Source: Lagopus muta
Taxonomy: Eukaryota; Chordata; Aves; Galliformes; Phasianidae
Direction: 5' to 3'
Assembly: GCF_023343835.1 (NCBI RefSeq)
Contig: NC_064437.1
Coordinates: 8,149,001 to 8,213,000 of the forward strand
DNA: 64,000 bases
The position numbers and the translations under genes are program-made. The notes under the pieces are model-generated. The model was not told where the DNA came from. It did not search any database and was given only the letters and a program-made list of their open reading frames with translations. Every line of letters begins with the position of its first letter. Position 1 is the stretch's first letter. Positions 39,801 to 49,600 of the stretch are shown in pieces.

Positions 39801-40452
39801 TTCCTTCTCTCTTTAAGAGGGCGCTGCCTGGCGGAGTGAATGGTTTCTAGATCTTGCTGTTCTGTCTCTTCAGCTACTGAACGGGCATTGCTTTGCATCA
39901 GAAAGTGAATAGACACTTCCCTTTATATGATCAGTGCTGTTGGTATAGCAACAGTCATTCAGAGCCTGCTTCTGTGAAAGATAGCTGTGTCTGTATGCAG
40001 TTGGTAGAGGTAGAATGGGCCATTAGCTGTGGCCAGAAATAGGGATTTCATTCTAATTTTTTTAAGACTGAAGAAATGTTGATGGTCGTGTTTTGTGGTT
40101 TTTCTTTTTCCTCTTGAGCTTATTGACAGCACAGAAGGCAAACTACACATTTAGAGATGCTTTATTTACTTAATGACTAGGTGGTAACACATGGTGCAGT
40201 AAAACTGGTAGAGTAACTTGCACGGTGTTCCTGTGTGCTTCAAAGGATTACTTCTAAGTCACTGTTCTTTTTGCAGATCTTCAGGATTTGTTTGACAAAG
40301 CACCTGAAGATGCTGATGGAAAACTGTCATTTGAAGATCTTCAAAAGCTGCTGGGCTCTGCAGCCCAAGACTCACAGATCTTTAAGAAATATGACACAGA
40401 TGGTGATGAGAAATACTCATTAGAAGAACTGAGATTAGCTTTGGGTGTATAG
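27634..40452 (+). CDS. EFCAB14: EF-hand calcium-binding domain-containing protein 14 (complete, 11 coding exons)
   Basis: Single-pass membrane protein with a coiled-coil-rich body and a C-terminal EF-hand; the cellular role is poorly known. Coding exons: 27634-27815, 27976-28124, 30998-31143, 33015-33113, 35124-35234, 36047-36112, 36894-37085, 37276-37356, 38608-38719, 39315-39446, 40277-40452. Total 1446 nt, 481 aa plus stop, in frame (human protein about 495 aa). Order: basic N-terminus with an acidic Ser/Glu patch (residues 39-49), then YIRCCKFCYPLC and a membrane segment at about 72-93, then VALKEDLDVIKEKFRT and KVWINITEINKQ, which closely match the mammalian protein. Heptad-like helices with N-glycosylation sequons follow. 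The C-terminal loop DTDGDEKYSLEE (463-474) keeps Asp at 1, 3, 5 and Glu at 12 but has Glu rather than Gly at position 6; the first EF-hand (near ADGKLSFED) is degenerate. Intron 4 starts with GC. Divergent neighbour of CYP4B, as in mammals. Confidence 0.95.
28125..30997 (+). other. EFCAB14 intron 2
   Basis: A 2.9-kb intron holding no coding sequence that I recognise. It contains a 13-nt C run at 28463-28475 in a pyrimidine-rich block and a T run near 28991-29016. The remaining introns (27816-27975, 31144-33014, 33114-35123, 35235-36046, 36113-36893, 37086-37275, 37357-38607, 38720-39314, 39447-40276) likewise show no nested gene. They are strikingly poor in CR1 compared with the flanks. Confidence 0.7.
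32893..32978. repeat. 43-bp tandem duplication in EFCAB14 intron 3
   Basis: Two head-to-tail units, 32893-32935 and 32936-32978, each beginning 'gttaaa' and ending 'aatcagg', differ at 4 of 43 positions. The array sits 36 bp upstream of the acceptor of exon 4 (33015), so the second unit lies at or near the branch-point zone. Confidence 0.92.
33114..33119 (+). other. GC-type 5' splice site of EFCAB14 intron 4
   Basis: The exon ends ...CTCCAGAAG and the intron starts GCAAGT, an otherwise perfect donor match (AAG|GCAAGT). Phase-0 joining to exon 5 at 35124 gives KLQK-TVATIGSTL, matching the mammalian order LQKSVASIGNTL. No GT nearby keeps the frame and the conserved residues. Confidence 0.85.
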
Positions 40453-42228
40453 GATAGAGGTTTAGGGATGTGATGTTGAGGAAAGCTACTGTAGCTAAAG
40501 GAAACTACGGGACATGAAAAAACTGCACTTTCCCAGTGTTTTATTGACCTTTGGTTTGTACACATTGACATCTCTTCTTTCGTTTGCATTTATTGAAAGG
40601 AAATTTACAGGTTTAGATGTCAATATGGCATAATATTGGGACTGTATTACAATCCAGAAAATTCCCAAACTTGTTTAGAAGCACTTGCTGGTCTTTCTTT
40701 CCGAGGGAGTTCTTGTTTTTAATTTAAGATGTGTACATATAAAAATAAAACTATGGTTTTGTATTTCACTGAAATTTGCCTTAAATTAGAGAGCTGCACT
40801 TTAAGTAAAGCAGAAAGAAATCTGTCTTGTAAAGATGGGCTTTTTCTGCTTGTAAATATCTGAAATAGCTTAAATTATGCATATTTAAGGAGAAGTTAGT
40901 GTCAGGGGTTGTGTTGGCAGTGAACTGTTCATAATGAGAGACTCGAGCCTAAAAGGAGTGGTTGGGAGCTTCAGCTGAATTCTAGTTTTAACTCAGCATA
41001 TCCATGGATGAGTTTGGAGTTAGGCAGAGGAAGGAAGGAAAGAGGAGCCATGCACATCTATAGCAGGACTTACTTTCAGAGGGAAGAGTTGAATGTGTTT
41101 TTATATCATAAGCCTACAGGAGCAATTACCTATCAAGTGCTTGGGTTTTCACTTCAGCATTCTTTTAGCTTTGCTGTATTGCATCCAGATTACATTTTCT
41201 AAGATGAGCCTAACTGGTTTGAAAAAGAAAAAAGCTACTGAAGAACTTTAACAGATACTGAAGAGGTAAAAAGCCTGCAGTGCAGCCTGCTGGGCAGCCC
41301 AATAGCTCCAGCCCTGCTCTCTGTGCAGGTAGAGGTGCACTGAGTCACACTGACTGATTACTGCAGACCTTGTCATCAGGTTTGCTGATGCTGCTGGCTT
41401 CTTCCACCCACTGTTGTTGAGGTCACTGATGAAGTGCCCTGATTTAAAGCTCCTTGTCAGTAGGATTGTGAGCAGGTGGGGAAGGCTAAAGTAGGATTTG
41501 TTTTTGGTTTTTTTTTCCTGGTTAACATGCATGTAATTGCTTCTTGGTACCTTAACCTTTGTCTTCTCAACAGAAGGATTTAAAAGGCAGGGCAGGCAGT
41601 TGCATCAGCGGTCTCTACTGACAGGTGCTTTGTGGGTGAGGTTTCCTTGGTACAGAGGAACTTAAAGTTATGTTTATGCTAAACACCAAGCATGTTTGTA
41701 ATCTCCTGGAACGTGACAAAATACTTTTGCAGGAGGTGTTATCTTGCAGGCCAGGTCAGGGCCAAATCAGATGATTCTGCTCACAATATCACTAATCTTG
41801 TTGGGAGTTTTTTTGCATGATTAGTGAATTGAATGTACCCACCTCACCGAAACATCAGTTTATGTGGAAGTCAGTTCATAGCTGTTGAATTTTATGTATC
41901 TTTGGGCTGGATGTTTATAGCTGTGTGAATAATTGTATTCTGGAAGTATGTATCAGTGGAGGAATGTGCAAAATGAAACCCTTTTACCCATTGCCTAGGC
42001 TTCTCTCACTGTTGCTCTTCTCTCCTATTTGGGTAATGCAGACATGACCCAGTAAGGAGATGCTTTTGATGTGACATTTTAAAGCGCAGTGTTTCAGAAC
42101 AAATCCAACCAACCTTGGCTTTAAGAGGCCAAGAAGCCAATATTTGCTTCTTGCTGCTTCCTGCACCCTTTTATACACTTCCGTATAATTCCTTAACCAA
42201 ATAACAATAATAAAACCCTAGCAATAAA
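40453..42228 (+). other. EFCAB14 3' UTR with alternative poly(A) signals
   Basis: After the TAG at 40450-40452 there is AATAAA at 40744-40749, and a closely spaced pair at 42209-42214 and 42223-42228 followed by T/GT-rich sequence. The mammalian gene has a long 3' UTR, so both a short (about 0.3 kb) and a long (about 1.8 kb) form are plausible. A 158-codon frame on the opposite strand just beyond (42364-42840) is His/Leu/Gln-rich and matches nothing I know. Confidence 0.6.
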
Positions 42229-43369
42229 ATGTAACCATTCTGGTATTTTATTTGTACATACTGTATCATAGCCATATGCCAGAGTTTGCAAAATATTTTT
42301 GGAAGTATAATTTGTACGAAATTTACCTTAAAATTTAAGGAATTATTGTATTGCCACGTGAACCTACTGGTGTTTTGTTACTGTATGCTTTACTTTCTGA
42401 AGGCTTTTCAACAGCAATAGTGAAGTTTTTAGCTGGAGCTTGTTGAGAATAGCATGAGATAGCAGTGTCCTCTGTCTGCAGCCAAGGAGCTCCGTTGGTA
42501 ACCTGTTGGCATTAAGGCACAGCTGTCTGTGGTGCTGCTTAACATGCATGTCCAGAGTGTGACTGTTGCTGTTGTTGTTGCCGTGTAGGATGGACTCGTG
42601 CTTGGAGTTTAACAAAATCTGACCATGTAGGAGTGCAGCAGTAGCTTCTGTTTGGCCTAGGCTTGCTAGTAGCTCTTTGTTGCAGCCTTGGAGCACTGCT
42701 GTGATCCCTGCAGGTCTTCTGCTGTGCCTCTGATCTCTATCCCATGTGCTTCCTCTGCTCTTGTGTGCTTGTGGCAGAAGGCATGAGGGATGGTGAATAT
42801 GTTTGTCCAGATCTGTGAGGATATGGTGGGATGTTTGCATGAGAGCCCAGTGGCACAGCCTGCTCTTGGCAGCAAGTCCTAGGGGAGATGGCTGAAACCA
42901 AGAGGTGAAATCAGAGAATCATTAAGGTTGGAGAGATCAATGAGATGATGGCAGCAGTGAGCACTCTGGAGCTGATGTGGGACTCTGGGGACAAGCAAGG
43001 TGAGCTTACGTTGGTGTGGAGGTTCCTGGGTGGCCACAAGCACTGCCACTGGGGTGCAGCCGTGCTGGTGCTGCGGGATGGCCGTGCCCAGGCTGCAGCG
43101 GGAGCACCGTGCCGCTCCTATGCTCTGATGCTCGGTGTCATTTCCACCTTGCGTTGTTATTTTTTGGTGACTCCCGCATAGGGACCGCTTTGTATTTTGA
43201 GTTTACCGAAGGCTCGCTGCTGTGCTGTACTCGTTTCGCTAACGTACGACGGCTTCCCAGGTCCGTGCGAGCTGGCTTGTAGCTCCCGAACACCACGCGC
43301 TTTTCTCATGTAACTTTATCTCAATAAAAGCTCATTCGTAACGTTCGCCTCTCTCGTTCATTCTGCAGC
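42229..43369. other. Short EFCAB14-ATPAF1 intergenic interval
   Basis: No gene recognised. A diverged CR1 tail lies at about 42912-42945 ('gagaatcattaaggttggag'), and a lone AATAAA is at 43323-43328 directly before the ATPAF1 CpG island. In mammals TEX38 lies in this interval; I cannot find an equivalent. Confidence 0.55.
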
Positions 43370-43640
43370 GGAACGGAACGGCGGGGCGCCGGGGGCGGGC
43401 GGAGCGCTGCTGCGGGCGGAACGGGAGCGGCGGCGGCGGCGCCATGGCCGGGCCGCTGGGACAGGGCTGGGGGCTGGGGATCGCCATGCGGAGCCGCGCC
43501 GCGCTGCGCCCGCTCGGGCTGCTGGCCCCGCCGTGCCGGGGGACGACGGCCCCGCAATGCCGGAGGGTGACGGGATCGGGGGAGGAGGTGCTGGAGGAGA
43601 ATCCCTTCTACGGGAAATACCGGCATAAGATCCAGGAGCT
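43370..43640 (+). promoter_or_regulatory. CpG-island promoter of ATPAF1
   Basis: GC-rich DNA with 'ggggcgccgggggcgggcgg' upstream of the ATG at 43444 and a GGC-repeat-like Kozak context (gcggcggcgccATGG). There is no TATA box. This is consistent with a constitutive nuclear gene for a mitochondrial protein. Confidence 0.7.
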
Positions 43641-46600
43641 GCGCAGGTTGGGGAGGAAGGGAGGGATGGGGCTGGCGGAACGGGGTGAATCGTCTGGCGC
43701 TGTTAATGGTCTCTTTTCTGATTCAGGTCCAATCCGGATGTGTTTGAATCCCGGATGGAAAAAAGAAACGAAGTGAAAAAGCAGCCCGTGGGGTGGTCGA
43801 AGCAATCAGAGTTTGTCAGACGCATGGAAGAAAAGGCAAGGCCGGTTTTCCTTGTAATTGGTAGAATCAGTGAGTGCATCGTTAAGGCTGGAAAAGACCG
43901 TAAGACCATCCAGTACAGCCCGGGAGGTGGAGTCACCGGGAGGGCCGTGGAGCTGGTCAAGAACCCGTAGGTGTAGCACTAAGGAATGTGGTTTGGTGGT
44001 AGGTGGGCACTTGGAGCAGGTGATCTCGGAGGTTTTTTCCAACCTTAATGATGCTGTGATTCCATACCTTTGCTATTGATGGAGGATCAACAGAAAGCTA
44101 CAAACACAGCATTCCTGCTGGAAAGGAGCCCCAGATCTTGCTCTCTAATGGCTAAGAATATCATTCCAGCATTATTCTGCTGGTTTTTCAGCCTGTAGTT
44201 TCTGAGCTTAAGGGCTTTTTTAGGTGTTTAATGAGTTCCAGATTAGTTTGGCTAGATCAAGCATCAACTTGCACAGAAGGGTAATGGAGCTGTCAGGGGT
44301 CTGGAGTACTAATGTTATGGGGAGCAGCTGAGGAAATAGGATTGTTCAGTCTGGAAAAGAGGAGGCTTGAGAGAGTTGCACCAGGGGAGGTTCAGGTTGG
44401 ATATTAGGAACAATTTCTTCTCAGAAAGGGCAGTGATGCACTGGCACAGGATGCCCAGGGAGGTGATGGAGTCACTGTCCCTGGAGGTGTTCCAGATGTG
44501 GCACTGAGAGACACAGTCTGTGGGCATGGTGGCATAGCTTGGGGTTGAACTGGATGATTTTAGATGTCTTTTCCTACCTTAACAGTGCAAATGAAAGCAA
44601 CAACAGTTCAGTAATATTGGATCCAAAATGAGTAATACTTTGCCTTAACAAATCTTCCCTAATCACCCGATTCATAATTCACGTTTTTGTTCTTGTTGCT
44701 TCTCCAAATCAATAGTTTATTGCAATAAAATGCACTGGACCAATCTGTAGGCATCTTGAAGTTGAGCTCATACTGAGGAGATGTCAGCAGACATGATATG
44801 CATGGCAGGCAGGGCAAATAAGTGGTACTGCAGCTGTAAGAAAATTAAAGAATGATGTTTTCTTCTAGGCAGAAGGCCTGAGCACAGGGCCGTCAAAGGG
44901 AGGATTCACACGAGATAAGGTAAGGAAAATGAACCCAAGTGCTGGATCATGTGCTAGCAAGTGAAGGGTGAATGTTAATTTGGCATATTGTTACCACCAG
45001 TGCTCCAGCCAAGAGATCTGAGGTGCAACTGATCTTCCTCACAGTGCACTTCATTAGCAGATGCTCATTTACTATTGGGATTCATTTACTATTGGGATTG
45101 TGTTCAAGTCTTGAAGCTCCTGGCAGTCTGTTTTTATTATCCCATCCTTTCTCCCTGACGTCCTGCACGTTCCTGCTAGCCAAGGAATCTCAAAGCTCCC
45201 AGTAATAAATCAGAAGGGTTAAGCTACCTCCACAGACTTTAAATATATTTCCAAAGTTCAGCCAGAAGAGGGACAGGAGTATGGCTTTATTCTCTTTAAC
45301 TTTCTTGTATTTTGGCAAGCTTTCTTTGTAAAGCTGCCAGCAAAGCACGTGTGAGATGGGTGAAGGGGAAAGGCTGCAGATCATTTTTCCAGTGCTTTGG
45401 AGATCTGCAGAACTGGAGTGAAGCATATTCTCTGTCCTGACAGAATCTCTTGTGTTGTGCTTCAGTGTATGAATCCAATTTTCAGCATGTTACTGGTTAA
45501 GCTTAGTAGTTTCTATGGCAATTCAGAGAACTAAGATTGCAAATTGGATTAAGTTGCTCTTGTTTGATTTTGTTCTCTGTAATTGCATCCATTCATTCTG
45601 AAATCTCACTTGAATCAGAGAACTGTCACTGTGCCAGATGCCATATGCTTTGTCTTGCAGACACTTGATTCAATTCTTAACCTTGAGATGGTGAAAGAGA
45701 AATCAGCAGAGGAAATAAAGCAGGTAATGGGTTTAAATGGCATGGAGTTTGCTCCACATCTGTGCTTAATAATGATATTAAGCACGTGTGTGTGTGTATA
45801 TATATATGAGGTGACTTACCATGTGTTTGATTGCTCAGAAAAGTATCACTGCTGCAACTCACAGCTATTTAATGTGGAGCTGTTTAGTTGGGATCAGCAA
45901 GCCCCTGTGAGAGGGGAATCCTGGCAGTAGCTCGTATGGATTATGCTGTGTCTGTTTTGCAGGAATATAAGTAAAGCTTTACCCATCTTCTAACTTCACT
46001 TGTGTTTTTTGTCATGCAGGAGATTTGTACTCAAACTAAAGGTGGTTGGGGTGAGAAGGAGGAGGGTGCATTTGTTCTAAGAGCAGTGTGAATCAAGTTA
46101 TCCTCCTTACTGTCTTTTTAATTTGCACTGTTCCCTTTTATCTTTTATTATGATGTTGTCAGTCAGACTTGGCTGAAAAATGCCCCCTCAGAGTGCTGAC
46201 AAAGCTTAGTTGACAAATGCAGTTCTTTTTAAAGCATTTAACATACCTGCTAGATGCTTGCTTTTTAATTGTAGATGATTTCCTTTGTTTCTTACAGATT
46301 TGGAATCAGTACTTCTCTGCAAAAGATACGGTTTATGCTGTTATTCCTGTAAGTAGTCCCTCAGCGAAAGAAAATGAGGTTTCAAGAAAAACTTTCTTGC
46401 CAGGAAGAGTTATTGCTTTCATTGAATAAAGGCCTTTGTTTCTGAAAACATTTATCTTATTATTTTCCCCTCCTGTTGGTTGTTGTCAAAGCTCGTACTT
46501 CTTTCTGCACACCTGGATTGAATTTCCAACCTTCTTTGTCTGCAGTAACCAACATTCTTTGCAAGGCTGTAGTATCCTTTTTTTGTAGCATTTGTATTTT

Positions 46601-49600
46601 CACATAATTTTTTTCTCAAGATTTCTCTTCTCTTTGCTTTCTTCCCTGCAGCACAGACTTGTACTTTTAACAAGGCAGTGTTAAAGTGCTTGTCTAATAA
46701 ACTTGTACTTAATTATGACAGTTCCATGCTATTAAAGTTACTGGCAGCGCTGTTATTCATTGAAAATGTTGTGGTGCTTCCTGTGATAAGATCATATTTC
46801 TTATTCCTGATAACTTTACCAGCTGTTAATTGCTCTTATTCTGCATTAACCTGAAAGCTTGTTGTGTTGGTTGGTTGGTTTCATTTTGTGGTGTAGGCCT
46901 TCATGAGTGGGGTCACTGTTCCTTGTTGTGCTGCTTTAGAGAAGCTCTGGGAGCTTTTTAAAGCTATAATGCAAAGCATATTGTAGGCACAATGGGAATT
47001 AGTTTGTGGTGTTATTGAGGGGAAAAAAGCTATGTCTTCTGCCAGAAGTTTTTATTGTTGGCTGGAAGAAAGGCGTCACGTAATTTTGAAGTGCTCAAGA
47101 GCGCAGATGGAGGAATTTGGTGGTGATGGGTAGCATGTGTTTTCTTTCCTGAGCACCTTAGAGTAGGTATTAACACAAGATGCTGGTAGGAAGAGAGCTG
47201 GCAAAAGATTTGGGGGAGCACAGAAGACATGTGAATGAGATGGCTGGGTTTCATCAAACCAAGTATGTTTGTGGTTTGAATACAAACTGAAGCAATGAGT
47301 ATTTGGATAAATATCCTGTGTTTTAGTACTTGAGAACAGTAATGTAAAATCCATCATTTGGGGCCCAGAATGCATCATCTTGCTCAACTGTTGATGCTAC
47401 ACTTGGTAAGAAGGACACAACGTAAGCCTAATGCATGGCCTCCTGCCTCCACTGAAGTTTCCTGCTGCCTCTTAGAGACAGTATTGTACAAGCAGGGTAC
47501 CAATGACATTTAGGTAATGAAGCACTCATGTAATTTTCTGTGCATTTGTTGTTAACTGTTTCCACGGTGAGACTTTCTGTGGGTGGAAGCTGGGGAATTG
47601 TGCTCTGTCAAGTTCAATGAAATGATACTGAGTAGCAACTGCGTCCACAGCCTTGTTAGGAAAAAATAATTCTTCTCTTTCCCAAAAGGCAGAGAAGTTT
47701 GATTTAATATGGAAGAGAGCCCAGAAGTGTCCATCGGTACGTCTGGCAGAGATCCACAGTGTGGTGATGTATAGTTGTAATGCATTTCTCCTGTCTAAAG
47801 CCTAATTCATAAACTTTTGACCCTCCTGTGTTCATATGCATCGTATTGGCTCACTAAGTAAAATGTAGGCGTGCAAGTATTTGTCACGGTGTTCAGATAA
47901 AAGCAGTGGCTATTCAGGTATACTGAAAGGTTGATCAAAGTGTCAGGTGTCTAGATTGAAAAAGAGGGGTAGAGTTCAGAAATGTAAGCACAGAATCTCC
48001 CAAGGAATGATTTCATAGAATCATGGAACTGTGTAAGTTGGAAGGAACCTTTAAAGGCCTTTTAGTCCAACTCTGCTACAATGAACAGGGACACCCACGG
48101 CTCCATCAGGTGCTCAGAGCCCAGTCCAGCCTCACCTTGAATGCTTCCAGGGGTGAGGGCATCCACCACCTCTCAGGGCAACCTATGCCAGTGCCTCACC
48201 ACTCTTACTGTAAAAATGGCAGCATGCATCTGGTTTCCATTAACTGGTGTCTTGTGGTTAAACCTCTTCCATGTAGTTTTGTGTAGGCCAGCTTCATTGA
48301 TGTTCTTCTGTATCTTTCCTTAATATTTCAAGTGCCCATGTTTTAATCTGGAAGAAGTGTTAGCTGTAGCTACACGTCATCATAGCATTAGACTGCATCT
48401 ACATAGAGAACGTGAGTTCTCTTGTCTCACAGTTGATGTTAATGGTTCCTGTTTCATCTTAGGTTTGCTTCCTGACAGTAAATAAAAGTAGAAATATTTT
48501 TAAGGGAGAGCTACAATAAATAATGGTGTTCTCTGTCAGTTCCTTTACAGAGCATTGTAATTCAAGGGTTGTGACAAGGGAAGGAAGTGGGGAGTTGGGT
48601 GTAGTTGAATCCTTTGTTACACACATAGAGTAAATATTCAGTGGGTTGTGCTATATGTGTATGACAGCACAACAATGCATAAAATACTGAGGATTCTTGA
48701 GATTGGAGTTCAGTGCTTCTCATGGGGGCTGGTAGGTATCTTGTAAGCCTCAATTAGAGAATTCCTGTTGCTTTGAAAAAGTTGAACTGCAGAGGATAGG
48801 AACAGCTAACAAGAGAATGTTTCTTCAGTTTTGTACCACGTGCTGCTGATTAGTATTGTTTTCTGGTGAAAGTACTGTGTTTTTACAGTAATTTGTGCAG
48901 TGAAGCGTGGGCTTTGTGCAGATTGCACTTGCTAAGCTAGAAATTAAATCCTTCACTGCTTCATTGAATCAGAGGATAGCTAGGCTTTGTGACATCGTAG
49001 GTCTGATTGAGAAACTTCATCAGATTGATGGCTTGGTCCTGTGTGTTCTGTTTGCCAAGATCAAATATGTCTGGATTCCTGAGCTACGTGGAGCTTAGGA
49101 AGTTAGTTACAGTTTTGAGTGTTTCTGTACAGTCCGTTGGCATTTAGTCAAGTATCCTGCTTGTTTCCTGCTCCTACACTGTCCTTCCTCTTGGTGTGGG
49201 AAAATGACCAAGTCCCAGCCCCGTGGAGCCAAGCAGACTGTAAGTCTCAAAGAGAAAATGCTTGCCTCTTGTTCTGGAACAGGTAATAAGGTAACTGTAC
49301 AGGATTGGCAACTCTGAATGTTCCTCATCTGATTTGTGACCATTTCTAGTACTGTTAATTTCTTAGAAGCAAGCTGGCAGGTCAGTGTGAATGCTCTCTA
49401 CAGTCCTTTCCTTTGTCTCATATAATACTGATAACAATATATCTCAATGTAGGTGATTTTCTGTTGTGGCTCTCTTAAGAGTTTATGTTGGAGGCCAGTA
49501 TGACACTGGGATTTATTTTGTTCTATGAACAGGAGTCTTATTTTTTTATCCCTTCTCTGCAGTTTCTGTATGCTTTGCCAAGAAAAGAAGGCTATGAGTT

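Noticed and set aside
42364-42840. 158-codon minus-strand frame just past the EFCAB14 3' UTR, considered as TEX38
   Set aside because: No transmembrane segment or TEX38-like sequence, His/Gln/Leu-rich, no promoter or splice partner; probably chance.
43180-43370. Possible retroviral LTR end, suggested by AATAAA near 43323 followed by a CA end
   Set aside because: No paired repeat, primer-binding site or retroviral coding remnants nearby; better explained as the flank of the ATPAF1 CpG island.
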